64,000 nt of DNA from Bog-756 sp963777665. GTDB taxonomy: Bacteria > Actinomycetota > Acidimicrobiia > Acidimicrobiales > RAAP-2. Where the stretch lies: assembly GCA_963777665.1 (NCBI GenBank), contig CAVZRJ010000001.1, forward strand, positions 620,001 to 684,000, written 5' to 3'. Of the stretch, positions 1 to 8,642 are shown piece after piece. Every line of letters starts with the position of its first letter. The stretch's first letter is position 1. The notes beneath the pieces are model-generated. The model did not search any database, was not told the DNA's origin, and saw only the letters and a program-made list of their open reading frames with translations. The position numbers and the translations under genes were made by a program.

Positions 1-966
1 GGTCCCGAGCGCAGCGGCCACCCCGCCGAGGCGGGCGGGTTTGAGGCACACCACCGAGCACGCGCCGGCGGTCACCGCCTCGACGATGCGCGACGGATCG
101 TCGAGGTCCTCGTCCAGGCAGATCGGCGTCGCAAGCCGCCGAGCCAACCTGGCGTGCGCCTCGAGGTCGCCCGGGGCGAGCGGCTGCTCGATGCAGAGCA
201 GCGGGTACCGGTCGAGACCGGACAGATGGTCTGCGTCCTCCTCGCGGTATGAGCCGTTCGCGTCGACCTGGATCAGGAGCGGCGCCGGATCACCCGTGGA
301 CGCACCGGACGACGCCCTCGCGGCGAGTGTCGCCACGGCCGCCACCGGCGCGAGGTCCCATCCGGGTCCGATCTTGAGCTTCACCCTCGCGTACCCCTCA
401 TCGGCCAGCGCGGTGACCTCCTCCTTCAGATCGTCCACGGAACGGTGGGTCCCGACCACGGCCCCGACCGGCACGCTCCGTCCGGAGACACCGAGCAGAT
501 CGGCGAAGGAACGACCTTCGGCCCGGAGGTGGGCGTCGACGACCGCCATCTCGAGCGCGGCGAATGCCATCGGCTCGCTGCCGTCGGTGCCCGGAAGGTC
601 GGCGAGCGCCGCCACAGCGGGCAGGATCCCGCCCGCGCTCGCCACCCGGGTCACGAGAGCAGGCAGCAGTGAGCGTCCGAGGACGTCGAACGCGCTGACG
701 ACGTCTTCGTTGTGGTACGTGGTGTCGCCGAGTGCCGCGCACTCTCCCCATCCGTCGACTGCGCGTCCGTCTCTCCGGCACCCGAGCCGGACGAGGAGCA
801 GGGGGCGGCGGCTATGGGTGCTGACCGCAGTCGCGACTGGATGCCGGAACGGCAGATCCACCCACCAGAGCTCTGCCGAGTCCAGGGTCACCGCCCCGCC
901 GGTGCCGAGTGCGGCCCATGCTGCGGACGGTGCGTCGGTCCGCTCCCCGGGGCCGGCGGCATCCAT
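1..966 (-). CDS. menC: o-succinylbenzoate synthase (partial, runs off left edge)
   Basis: Enolase-superfamily enzyme of menaquinone synthesis. It dehydrates SHCHC to o-succinylbenzoate. The reverse strand is open from an ATG at 966 to the window edge (322 codons). Superfamily landmarks appear in order: VKLKIGPG (catalytic K-x-K), QVDANGSY (first metal Asp), EQPL (Glu) and CLDEDL (Asp), then CLKPARLGG (second lysine). The C-terminal end lies outside the window. It fits with menG and menF farther right, which belong to the same pathway. It is a stand-alone gene here, separated by a hairpin from the secreted-protein gene upstream. Other enolase-superfamily activities (muconate or dipeptide epimerase families) are the main alternative. 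Confidence 0.85.
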   Translation of the reverse strand, partial: MDAAGPGERTDAPSAAWAALGTGGAVTLDSAELWWVDLPFRHPVATAVSTHSRRPLLLVRLGCRRDGRAVDGWGECAALGDTTYHNEDVVSAFDVLGRSLLPALVTRVASAGGILPAVAALADLPGTDGSEPMAFAALEMAVVDAHLRAEGRSFADLLGVSGRSVPVGAVVGTHRSVDDLKEEVTALADEGYARVKLKIGPGWDLAPVAAVATLAARASSGASTGDPAPLLIQVDANGSYREEDADHLSGLDRYPLLCIEQPLAPGDLEAHARLARRLATPICLDEDLDDPSRIVEAVTAGACSVVCLKPARLGGVAAALGT

Positions 967-1162
967 GACAGGAGCCTACGGTCCGCGACGAGCGGCTTCC
1001 GACGATTCGGGCGGTAGCGGGTCGGCCCCTGGCCTTGGGGTCCCCCGTTTGAACCGGACATGCGGGTCCCCATCCGGTTCACCCGAGCTGCGCCCTCAGC
1101 GGGCGCGACCGGGAAGGATTTGCACCTCCTCGCTCCTGGAGTCGCCAGAAGCACTGCGCGAA

Positions 1163-1190
1163 GGGGCCCCGGCTGAATTGCCGGGGCCTC
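1163..1190 (-). terminator. GC-rich hairpin, probable terminator of the secreted-protein gene
   Basis: A 9-bp perfect stem (GGCCCCGGC at 1165-1173 with GCCGGGGCC at 1180-1188) and a 6-nt loop lie about 40 bp past the stop of the minus-strand gene ending at 1230 and before menC. There is no U-run, so intrinsic termination is inferred from position and stem strength only. Confidence 0.5.
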
Positions 1191-1229
1191 CTTCGTCGTA
1201 CGTCAACTGCCTGTTGTCAGCTGCAGGGC

Positions 1230-1721
1230 TTAAACGGTGAAATTCCCCATGTTGACGACCTTGATGGTATTCGGAGCCACGGTGTGCTTGTAAACGCAGG
1301 CGTAACCAGCAAACACTCCACCGCGCATCCCGATGGCCGTGCCGCCGGCCGTACCGGTGTTCACATGACCCGACTCGTGATACTTGGCGACCTTCGTGTA
1401 ACCCGTGAGTGCCGCGCAGTTATTGGTCACCGAAGCGTACGTGTAGGTCGTCTTCGAGGTCTTGCCGCTTCCCCACGTGACGGTCTTCGTAGAGACGACG
1501 TTCGTACCGTGGGCCGGAGCAACTCCGGCGTCTGCAGCGATCGCGCCCGAGCCGGTGCACCCGGTCAGGGTCTGACTTGTGATGCCACCGGTGAGATGCG
1601 TACAGGTCACGGTGAGAGGCGTTGCAGATGCGACGCCACTGGATAGAGCCACCCCCGCGATCGATGCGGATGCTGCCATCGCGGCGCAGACCAGAAGTCG
1701 GATTGATGCATGACGTCGCAT
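1230..1721 (-). CDS. small secreted protein of unknown function
   Basis: A 163-residue protein. The start was placed at the ATG at 1721 because it follows a very strong purine run (AAAGGGGGGG) and opens a classic signal peptide: MRRHASIR, a hydrophobic stretch around residues 9-30, then an Ala-rich cleavage site near VASA. An upstream in-frame start at 1877 would give an improbable leader. The mature part is rich in Thr, Gly and Ser. It has four to five cysteines (TCTH, TGCTG, NNCAAL, YACVYK) that could form disulfides in an extracellular beta fold. I do not recognise the family. Its location, with a 600-bp upstream region and a downstream hairpin, suggests a monocistronic, individually regulated gene. 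Confidence 0.7.
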   Translation of the reverse strand: MRRHASIRLLVCAAMAASASIAGVALSSGVASATPLTVTCTHLTGGITSQTLTGCTGSGAIAADAGVAPAHGTNVVSTKTVTWGSGKTSKTTYTYASVTNNCAALTGYTKVAKYHESGHVNTGTAGGTAIGMRGGVFAGYACVYKHTVAPNTIKVVNMGNFTV

Positions 1722-2327
1722 AAAGCCCCCCCTTTGGGAATTTATGGAATGGAACCGATTTGGCCCACTCGCTGGTGTCGTCGCAAAACTGTACCTGTTC
1801 GGTGTCGTGCCTGCTTGCGATGCTCGACTGCTGTCGGCTCGGACGTCTCGCTCTCCGTTGCAGCTGATCCCTTCCACATGCGCGCGTGTGACGGAATGCT
1901 GACGCGGTCAACGAACTCGCAGCGGCAGTACATTACTCATCAGTCACAACCGAACCTCTCGTCAATATTGGGGTCTCCTTTGGACCGGCCGCACCTCCTC
2001 GATGGTCGCTCCGGTGGTGATCGATGTCCGGCCGATCGGGAAGAAACAAACCCGATAGGGCATACTTCCGCCAAAGGCAAAACGTTGTTGACGGTGATCG
2101 CGTTACAGCGGACGGTTGACCAGCGCAAACGAGAACACCGTGTGAGACAGTTCTGATATCGCGACTCTCGGGAGGGTGGCGCCCACTGCGTTACTGGTGC
2201 GGTGGTGATGGTTCGTGCTGCGTGACAGTGGATGATGTGCAGGGTGCATAATCACGGCAAGCATCTCCCTGACCACCAGGTTGGGGAGCCTCGAGACGTG
2301 GATCCTGATCCACGGGACGTTGAACGG
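1722..2327. other. 600-bp region with no convincing gene
   Basis: It lies between the start of the secreted-protein gene and the tRNA. GC content is lower than in neighbouring coding DNA. Open frames here are short and have no start context or recognisable protein character. It probably holds the promoter of the minus-strand gene at its left end and the tRNA promoter at its right end. I could not assign exact boxes. Confidence 0.4.
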
Positions 2328-2410
2328 GCCCGGGTGGCGGAATGGCAGACGCGGTGGACTCAAAATCCACTGCCCGAAAGGGCGTGCGGGTTCGACTCCC
2401 GCCCCGGGCA
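2328..2410 (+). tRNA. tRNA-Leu(CAA)
   Basis: An 83-nt class II tRNA. The 7-bp acceptor stem is GCCCGGG (2328-2334) with CCCGGGC (2403-2409), and the discriminator is A2410. The D-arm TGGCGGAATGGCAGACGC is typical of leucine tRNAs. The anticodon stem is GTGGA/TCCAC around the loop CTCAAAA, giving anticodon CAA (reads UUG). There is a long variable arm and a T-arm GCGGG-TTCGACT-CCCGC. CCA is not encoded. The 3' end is the attachment site of the adjoining element. Integration keeps the full tRNA sequence on this side. Confidence 0.95.
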
Positions 2411-2411
2411 C
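2390..2411. repeat. attL core (22 bp, inside tRNA-Leu)
   Basis: 22 bp from GTTCGACT through CCGGGCAC, covering the T-loop, the T-stem and the acceptor 3' strand. An identical copy lies at 15108-15129. Bases immediately outside the repeat differ on both sides, so this is the maximal exact core. Confidence 0.92.
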
Positions 2412-2483
2412 GAGCCGTTTTGAGCGTTTCCGCAGGTCGGACCGTTGAGGGTTCGGAATGAAACGACACGAAGTGCTGTGTGA

Positions 2484-2502
2484 GGTCACAAGCGGGTCAC
2501 AA
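2484..2502. repeat. paired GGTCACAA boxes near attL (candidate integrase/Xis arm sites)
   Basis: GGTCACAA occurs at 2484-2491 and 2495-2502, starts 11 bp apart, about one helical turn. The same pair in the same orientation and with the same spacing occurs inside the right end (14973-14991). Recombinase arm-binding is inferred from the symmetry of placement. Confidence 0.6.
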
Positions 2503-2522
2503 CTCAATCGGAGGCCGGTCTG

Positions 2523-3279
2523 ATGGAGATTCTGGACAAGGACACCCGGGGCGTCCTTCAGGTCGCCGACTACGCCGAGAGAACCGGCGAGCCACTCACC
2601 ACCGCCGAGTTCGGCGGACTCGCGGCAGGAACCGCGGCGCCGTGTCACCGGAGGTCCTCTCGCCTTCCCTGGGATTCAACCGACCACCGAGTCCGTGCTC
2701 AGCTTCTTGACCCGCACGAAGTGCATCGACCAGGTGGACGGCAAGGTCCGGCTGACCCGGTTGGGGAGAATCCTCCTCAGCGAAGCCCGCGAGATCGACG
2801 CACTGGCGGCCCAACCGCAGGACATCGTCCTCGCAGCCGGAGATGCTTGGGCGCCGGGAGACCTGCTCCGGGCGGTCCAGAAGGCCGGGCCCTGCCTGGT
2901 CGTTGACCCGTTCTGTCGTGAGCCGGAACTGAACGACCTTGTCCGCTATACGGAGACGACACGCGTCCTCGTCGGCCCGCGCGTGTCGTCTGAGAACTTC
3001 GATCTGACTCTCAACGTGGTCCGGGCACCGTGGGCGATCGAGGTCCGAGTGAGTGGCGACGTTCACGACCGCAGCGTGATCCCTGACACCGGCGCCGTGC
3101 TGGCGATCGGCGCATCGCTCAACGGCGTTGGTCGGGACAAGCCGACCATCATGGTCAGCCTCAATCCCGAGCTGTCGGCCTCGGTGCGTCGGACCTACAC
3201 GGACCTTTGGGAGGCCGCGGCGCCCTGGGAGCCGTCAGCCGACGACGCTGGACCCGTCGATCAAGGCGGCGACGGCTGA
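2523..3279 (+). CDS. winged-helix / PLD-like cargo protein (frameshifted)
   Basis: The first gene inside attL, with a strong GGAGG before the ATG at 2523. The reading frame must be stitched across at least two shifts between about 2630 and 2695. The N-terminal part looks like a winged helix (segments VLSFLTRTKCI and VRLTRLGRILL). The C-terminal part reads like a single phospholipase-D-type domain: VVDPF, TRVLVGPRVS, then HDRSVIPD, a match to HxKxxxxD with Arg for Lys, followed by GASLNGVGRD. Such PLD-like domains occur in regulators and in phage-defence proteins. The specific role is unknown. Its 3' end overlaps the convergent integrase by 45 bp. Its place between attL and int, outside the core module, marks it as cargo. 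Confidence 0.55.
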
Positions 3280-4462
3280 CGCTGCCTGCGAGCCCGCCCG
3301 GTCGAGCAAGTGCCCATAGCGGTCGAGCGAAAAACTTGCGCTGTGATGGCCGAGGCGCTGGGCGATCAGGTGCGGTGACTCCCCTGCCGCGATCAAGTGT
3401 GCAACATGGCTGTGACGCAAGCCGTGGAACGCGATGCGGGGCAACCCGTGGCGAGCGGCGCGCCGGTTGAACACCTGACCGACGGACTCGGGATCGAGCG
3501 GCGAGCCGTCCGGCTGGACGAACACAAGGTCGTGCTCGTTCGACCACCCCGCACCCATCGCCAGCCGGTGCTCCGCCTGACGCTTCCACTCGGTGCGGAG
3601 GGCACTGACGGTCCCTGCGTCGAGGTCGATGGTCCGCTTGCCCCGGTCCGTCTTGGGCGTGCTGAACCGGAGCCCACCGTCGGGAGCGCCGGGCTCGCGG
3701 ACGACGATGACGGTGTGGCGGATGCGGATCTCTGCCTTGTCGAGGTCCACGTCCTGCCACCTCAGCCCGCACACCTCACCCCGTCGCAGCCCGCACAGCC
3801 CGGCGACGCGAAACAGCGCCCCGAGCGGCTCGTCGTGGGTCAAGCGAAGGAACCGGGACAACTCGTCCGGCTGCCAGAACTTTGCCTCCGGTGGGCGGCA
3901 GTCCTTCGCCCTCGGCGGGTCGGCTAGGTCGGCGATGTTGCGCGACAGGCTCCCCTTCTTGACCGCGTCCGCCAAGGCAGCGCGGAGGACGTTGTGGACG
4001 TACCTCGTGGTCCTCGGCGAGAGGCCCCGGTCGCTCTGTCGGCACCCTGTCGCCAGCAGCGACGCGTACAGCCCGTCGAGGTCCTCCGGGCGCAGGCTGT
4101 CGAGGCGGCGCCCTCCGAGGGTCGGGTAGACGTACTGGAGGCACCTCCGGTACGAGTCGATGGTTGACGGGCGGAGACGGGTCGGCAGCCCGGCGAGCCA
4201 GCCCTCCAGGTACTTCTTCACCGTGATGGTCGCGGGCGGCACGTAGCTCGCTGTCCTCGCCTTCCCCCTGATCTCGTCCAGCGCCTTCGCCGCGAGCTTC
4301 TTCGTCTTGAACCCCTTGCGCTTGGCCTGCCGACGTTCACCGTCGGGTCCCACTCCCCCATCGACCACGAACCACCACGTACCGTTCGCTGCCTGCTTCG
4401 GCGCCGCGCTCGCCTGCCCGCGTGCGCTTCTCCTCCGTCACTGGCTCCAGGTCGCTGCTCAT
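3235..4462 (-). CDS. int: tyrosine site-specific integrase (N-terminal frameshift)
   Basis: Catalyses integration and excision at the tRNA-Leu att site. The order is: N-terminal arm-binding segment (TWWFVVDG, then RRQAKRKGFKTKK), SAM-like core-binding domain (TVKKYLEGWL...RLRPSTIDSYRR) and catalytic domain. The active site residues are visible: Arg in GLRRGEVCGL, Lys in TPKTDRGKR, His-x-x-Arg in FHGLRHSH, His in LGHHSASFS and Tyr in DRYGH. The start is taken as the ATG at 4462, which overlaps the upstream stop (ATGA). This requires one base shift near 4375, because MSSDLEPVTEEK and TWWFVV lie in different frames. Expected length is about 408 residues. It is translationally coupled to the HTH gene. 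Confidence 0.92.
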
Positions 4463-5019
4463 CGCTTCTTCCCTTTCTTGGGCGCCCGCAAAGGCAGGTA
4501 CCCGCTCTCTCGGGCCAACGCGACCCATCTGTTTGCGGTAGGTCTGCTCACCTGAAACTCGGCCATCACCGCAACAACCGGCTTCGACTCGGCTACCGTG
4601 TACACCTCGGCCACGGCCCGGAGCAGTTCGTCGGTCATCTGTCGTCGGGCGCGCACCTTGGCCGCCCGGATCAGGAGCGGCACGTCGCCGCTGCCGGTCG
4701 CCTGGACCAGTTCGTTATCGCCGTGGCCCGTCACCTTCACGGAGTAGAGGGCTGTTGACTGGCGCAAGTACCGGGCGAGAGGAACGCTCCGTAGAGCCTC
4801 GCTCGACACAGGCGGTCCGCCAGCTCTTGGTCGGCAGTGCAGCTCGATGCACTCTGGCCTGCCGTCGCTCACGGCTACGTGCACCTCCACTAGCACCGGG
4901 CACCCGGGGTCATCGACCTCCACGGCGTATCGGGTCGTCAGATAGAGCCCCTCGGTGCCGTAGGGCGTCATATCCCCACTGCTCCCGAGCCCTCGCATGT
5001 ACGGGTGGGCCTTGCTCAC
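4459..5019 (-). CDS. HTH protein coupled to integrase (candidate directionality factor/regulator)
   Basis: 186 residues starting with GTG. The N-terminal half (about 1-115) has no fold that I recognise. The C-terminal third is a helix-turn-helix: LLRAVAEVYTV, then AEFQVSRPTANRWVALAR and SGYLPLR, ending in a basic KKGKKR tail. This arrangement is common for proteins encoded just before integrases in actinobacterial elements. The gene overlaps int by ATGA and is read from a good promoter (5027-5055) placed so that the transcript would start at or next to the GTG, suggesting a leaderless mRNA. It could be an excisionase-like factor or a repressor of the divergent genes. I cannot tell which. Confidence 0.7.
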   Translation of the reverse strand: MSKAHPYMRGLGSSGDMTPYGTEGLYLTTRYAVEVDDPGCPVLVEVHVAVSDGRPECIELHCRPRAGGPPVSSEALRSVPLARYLRQSTALYSVKVTGHGDNELVQATGSGDVPLLIRAAKVRARRQMTDELLRAVAEVYTVAESKPVVAVMAEFQVSRPTANRWVALARESGYLPLRAPKKGKKR

Positions 5020-5026
5020 ACCCTGG

Positions 5027-5055
5027 ACGTTAGGGCAGCGTTATCTCACTGTCAA
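5027..5055 (-). promoter_or_regulatory. promoter for HTH-int operon
   Basis: On the minus strand, TTGACA (5055-5050) is followed after exactly 17 bp by TAACGT (5032-5027). The predicted start of transcription, about 7-8 nt downstream, falls on the GTG start codon at 5019, implying leaderless translation. Confidence 0.65.
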
Positions 5056-5069
5056 CCGTCATTATCGCT

Positions 5070-5103
5070 AAGTGTCTCACTAGGCACGCGTTATGAGACA
5101 CTT
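5070..5103. promoter_or_regulatory. 10-bp inverted repeat operator between divergent regulators
   Basis: AAGTGTCTCA at 5070-5079 and TGAGACACTT at 5094-5103 are perfect inverted copies 14 bp apart, centred in the divergent intergenic region. The sequence GCGTTAT and a half-site TCTCACT recur at 5039-5050. A dimeric or tetrameric repressor/Cro-type protein from one of the two flanking HTH genes is the likely ligand (inference). Confidence 0.65.
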
Positions 5104-5364
5104 TTGGCTTTCAATCACTGTTCGATGGGCGTACGGTGCCCGATATGAACTTGTCAGATCTTCTCCTCATTGCGAAGATTCGGGACTGGGTGGTCAGCGG
5201 CGAGGCCCGACGGATCCGCAAGGAGGCTGGGCTGACTCAGCAGCAGGTAGGCAAGCACTGCGGGGTAACCGGCACCGCCGTGGCTCACTGGGAGGCAGGG
5301 GCGAGGGTGCCACGCGGCCGACCTGCACTGAAATGGGCACGCCTGCTTTCCGAGCTGGCATTAG

Positions 5365-6559
5365 TGTGCTGTCAGCTTGAGGCACTGATGTTTCCGGTAT
5401 TGATGGCACTGCAGTAGCGGCGAGGCGATCGAGGATCTGCTCGGCAGTTTGTGCCACACGAACGGTTTTGGATCTTCGTTCCATGCTGCAGCCACGACGT
5501 GATGTCAGCGGCGAGTTCTTTGACGCTGCAATGGGCGGAGCGCTTGAGCTTTGGTGGTGAGTGCAGAGAACCACCGCGCCACGAGGTTCATCCACGACGT
5601 AGGTCGGCGTGAAATGGAAGTGAAAACGTCGATGGCGGAGCAGCAGCGGTGGACTTGGGGGTCTGGTGGGCTGACAGGTTCTCAGCACGACGTGAACGTC
5701 GAGCTCAGGCGGCACGTTGCGGTTCACTTGTTCAAGAAGGCGATGAAGTCATCGGAGGTGTGGCTGGAACGGATGTCGGTGATGACTGTCCCCGAGGCGA
5801 TGTCGAGAGCGGCGAAGAGATCACACGTGCGTTGCGCTCGTAGTCGTGGGTGGCCCGGGCCGGAGTGGTGGGCAGCATGGGGAACGTCGGTGCGGTCCGG
5901 TTGAGGGCCTGGATCTGGGGCTTCTCGTCCACGGCGAACACGACGGCGGCAACGGTGGGTTCATGTAGAGGGCGACGATGTCGCGGATCTTCTCCACCAG
6001 GTCGGGATCGGGGGAGACTTGAAGGAGTCCTCCCTCCACGGCTTCAGGCCGAACGCCCGCAGATCTCCGACACGGTCTGATGGCTGATCCCGTGCTTGGC
6101 CGCCAGTCCACGAGTCGACCAGTGGGTGCGATGGGCGGTGCCGACTCAAGGGTGTCGACCACTACCGCCTCGACGGTGTCATCGCTGATGGTGCGGGCTG
6201 CGCCCGGGCGGGGCGCATCGATGAGCCCGTCGAGACGATCAGCGGCGAATCGCCTGCGCCACTTGGACACGGTGACCGGGTGGATCCTCAACTCTGCGGC
6301 GACGTCCTCGTTGGTACGGCCTTCGGCACAGGCCATCACGATCCGGCACCGCAGGGCCAAGGACTGAGCCGACGAATGTCGACGGGCCCAGCGCTCCAGG
6401 GTCTTGCGTTCGTTGCCGCTCAGCTTGATCTCGACGGTGGGTCGACCACGACGTGCCATGGACTGCTCCTTCTGTCAGGGTTTCTACCTGACAGAACGCG
6501 CCACGGCTACGTAAATTCCCGAGTCTCGGAATTCTTAGTGGAACAAGCTGACAGCACAC
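5365..6559. mobile_element. IS630-family insertion sequence (1195 bp, TA target duplication)
   Basis: 16-bp perfect terminal inverted repeats GTGTGCTGTCAGCTTG (5365-5380) and its complement (6544-6559) are flanked by a TA duplication (5363-5364 and 6560-6561), as expected for IS630/Tc1-mariner elements. It contains one transposase gene on the minus strand. Confidence 0.9.
5405..6459 (-). pseudogene. IS630-family transposase, multiply frameshifted
   Basis: The N-terminus is intact: MARRGRPTVEIKLS, ERWARRHSS, then a winged HTH (NEDVAAELRIHPVTVSKWRRRF) and DGLIDAPRPGA. After that the reading moves between frames. Recognisable IS630 blocks follow in order but in different phases: FGLKPWREDSFK, SPDPDLVEKIRDIVALY, FAVDEKPQIQAL (first catalytic Asp), ELDVHVVL and FHFTPTY, then traces of ILDRLA. 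At least four shifts are needed and the HVVLDN catalytic motif is damaged. This looks like real decay of the transposase, although sequencing errors may add to it. Confidence 0.8.
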
Positions 6560-6605
6560 TAGGGCGGGTGCCGTCGGGATGCTGGCCGTCGCGCTCCTCT
6601 GGCTG

Positions 6606-6860
6606 ATGGCGCTCGTTGTGATCCCGGACCCCGTGGCGCAGCCGACGATGACCGTCGAGGCGGCCGGGCGCGAGCTTGGCCTAGGGCGATCCTCAGCGTA
6701 TGAGGCAGCACGGCGCGGTGAGCTTCCGGTCCTGCGGTTCGGCCGGACGCTCCGGGTGCCGACGGCGCGGCTGAGGGTGCTCGTCGGCATCGACGCCGAA
6801 CCCGAACCGGTCTCCCCCACCGCCGACGTCCTCCCCCTGCGCCGTGAGGGTGGGCGGTGA
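6606..6860 (+). CDS. excisionase-family HTH DNA-binding protein
   Basis: 84 residues from the ATG at 6606. That ATG overlaps the stop of the interrupted regulator (TGATG), indicating translational coupling before the IS came in. It contains a MerR/excisionase-type winged helix: MTVEAAGRELGLGRSSAYEA, RRGELPVLRFGRTLRV and PTARLRVLVG. This domain is typical of recombination directionality factors and small phage regulators. It could be the Xis for the integrase, although it lies in the opposite operon. Its stop overlaps the next GTG (GTGA). Confidence 0.75.
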   Translation: MALVVIPDPVAQPTMTVEAAGRELGLGRSSAYEAARRGELPVLRFGRTLRVPTARLRVLVGIDAEPEPVSPTADVLPLRREGGR

Positions 6861-7048
6861 CCGCCCCGGCCCGGGACTGCTCCGGCTGCGAGGCCGAGGG
6901 TCTCCGGCGTGTGCTGGTGGTCCGTGACATGTGCGACTACGTGTTGTGGGGCGAGATCGACCCGCTGCGCGGTGTGCAGGTTGCGATGACCGCTCTGCGG
7001 ATCGCGGCGAACGCCCTGCGAGCTGCGGGCTACGAGGGCGACGAGTGA
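6857..7048 (+). CDS. small phage-type protein of unknown function
   Basis: 63 residues starting with GTG, overlapping by GTGA both the gene before and the gene after, which supports its being real. It has two cysteines near the N-terminus (CSGCEAEG) and a third in RDMCDYV, then an amphipathic helical stretch (VAMTALRIAANALRAAG). It resembles small accessory proteins of actinobacterial early operons only in context. No function is assigned. Confidence 0.55.
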   Translation: MTAPARDCSGCEAEGLRRVLVVRDMCDYVLWGEIDPLRGVQVAMTALRIAANALRAAGYEGDE

Positions 7049-8624
7049 CGGCCGACGGCGACGGGTCCAGGCTGTCGCCACGAATGCCCTCGTACAGCGT
7101 GGAGGCGGAGGAGAGCCTGATCGGCGCCATGCTGCTCAGTCCCGACGCGGTGGCGGTGGGGTTGCAAGCGTGCAGGCCGGGCGACTTCTACCAGCCGGGC
7201 CTCGGTCACGTCTTTGCCGCCATGGAGGCCCTGTCCGATCGTCGCCAGCCGATCGACCACGTGACGGTGCTCGGGGAGCTGCGCAGGCTCGGAACGATCG
7301 ACCTGGTGGGCGATCCCACTGTCCTCGTCTCGCTCCAGGGAAACACTCCGGCGACCGGTAACGCCGAGCACTACGCGAGCACCGTGGCGGAGCACGCGCA
7401 CGACCGGTGGGTGCAGGGACAGTCCCGGGAGCTGGAGGCGGCCGCCGCCGCGGGCAACGCCGATCGCCAGCGGGCCATCGTCTCGGGCCTGGCGGAGGCA
7501 CTCACCACGAGGGGGGGCGGCCACGCCGGGGACCCGGAGCAGCTCGACGTTCGGGACCTCGCCGAACTGATCGCAGACCTCGCGACGGCACCCGTGCCCC
7601 GGTACCTGGTGCAGTCTCTGATTGCCGACGGCGACCACGGGATGCTCGCGGCCGAGTTCAAGGCGGGCAAGACCTGGCTCGTGACCGACCTCGCGGTCTC
7701 GGTGGCCACCGGCACGGCCTGGCTCGGAATCCTGCCGGTCGAGTCTCCGGGTCCTGTCCTGCTGTTTGCCGGTGAGGGTGGCGGCCGCAAGCTGCTACGC
7801 CGGTTCGGTGCCGTGTGCGAGCACCGGGGCCTGGACCCCGAGGCGTTGCCCGTTCGGGTCTGCCTGCGCGTGCCCCATCTGACCAGTGCGGCCGCCATGG
7901 CCCTGGTGGCCGCCGAGATCACCGAGCACCGGCCGCAGCTCGTCGTCGTGGACCCGTTGTACCTGGCCGCCCGCGGTGCCAACGGCGCCGACCTCTACGG
8001 GATGGGCGAGCACCTGGAGCGCGTCCAGCACCTCTGCCAGGACGCTGGAGCGGCGCTCGATCATCACGCACCACTGGAACAAGACCGGCACCGGCAAGGG
8101 CGCCAAGCGCATGTCCGGTGCGGGCCCGGATGCGTGGGGCAGGGTGCTCATCTCGGCCTCCGTCGTCTCCCGCTCCACCGACCCGGCCACGAAGGCCACC
8201 GACGTCGTGTTGGAGCTGGAGTTCCAGGGCGACGAGATCGCCGAGACCACCGTCCGCATCCGGCGCCGAGTGTGGGCCGACGACCCCGACGACCTGACCT
8301 CACCGATGCACTACGAGGTGGAGCAGATCGAGACGGCGACCGACCCGGCCGACTCGGTGATGTCCGGCATGCGCCCATCGGCTCGTCGGGGTGCTCGCTG
8401 CGCTGGAGTGCTCGTTCGCCACCGACTCGGACGGCATGAACGTGCGCGAGATAGGCGACCTGCTGGCTGTCGATGGCCAGGGTCCGCCCTTGAAGGTCAG
8501 GACGATTCAGGCCGCTCTGGTCGAGCTTCGCGACGCCGGGCACGCCACGACGGGTGAGTCGGGCGGATTGTGGCGCTCAGCGCGTGCGCATCGACCCGAG
8601 AACGGAGCCGAATGTGACTTCTGA
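7045..8624 (+). CDS. DnaB-like / RepA-type replicative helicase (two frameshifts)
   Basis: GTG start at 7045, overlapping the previous stop. The N-terminal part matches the DnaB N-terminal domain (VEAEESLIGAMLLS, FYQPGLGHVFAAM, HVTVLGELRRLG). A RecA-fold ATPase follows: Walker A in AEFKAGKTWLVTDL, Walker B in QLVVVDPLYLA, and a sensor-like THHWNKTG. The C-terminal winged-helix-like tail holds MNVREIGDLLAVDG. Two single extra G bases, near 8059 and 8394, split the frame. Correcting them gives about 525 residues ending at 8624. It probably unwinds or initiates replication of the excised element, acting with the repeat cluster just downstream. Confidence 0.82.
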
Positions 8625-8642
8625 CCAGGGCGCACGTAGCGC

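Larger units (their letters stand above)
5145..6606 (+). pseudogene. Cro/XRE-type HTH regulator split by IS630 insertion
   Basis: The 5' part (5145-5364) encodes MNLSDLLLIAK, then an XRE-type helix-turn-helix (RIRKEAGLTQQQVGKHC, VTGTAVAHWEAG) typical of phage Cro/CI proteins. The insertion sequence at 5365-6559 interrupts codon 73. Removing it with one TA copy restores SELALGRVPSGCWPSRSSG and a stop at 6604-6606 that overlaps the next gene's ATG, giving about 87 residues. The interrupted frame still encodes a shorter protein with an IS-derived tail ending at 5417, so the HTH itself could still be made. An in-frame GTG at 5136 is an alternative start. The gene lies beside the divergent operator and is the first gene of the early operon. 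Confidence 0.8.

Noticed and set aside
41..1240. Long open frame on the plus strand opposite menC
   Set aside because: It is the GC-rich shadow of menC; the protein is Arg/Ser/Pro-rich without any domain, while the minus strand has the full enolase motifs.
2484..2502. GGTCACAA boxes as host promoter elements of the tRNA
   Set aside because: They lie downstream of the tRNA inside the element and recur at the opposite end, which fits recombination sites better.
2103..2648. Open frames running across the tRNA-Leu gene
   Set aside because: They translate tRNA sequence and att DNA (the usual GRSRTRTPF artefact) and have no ribosome site.
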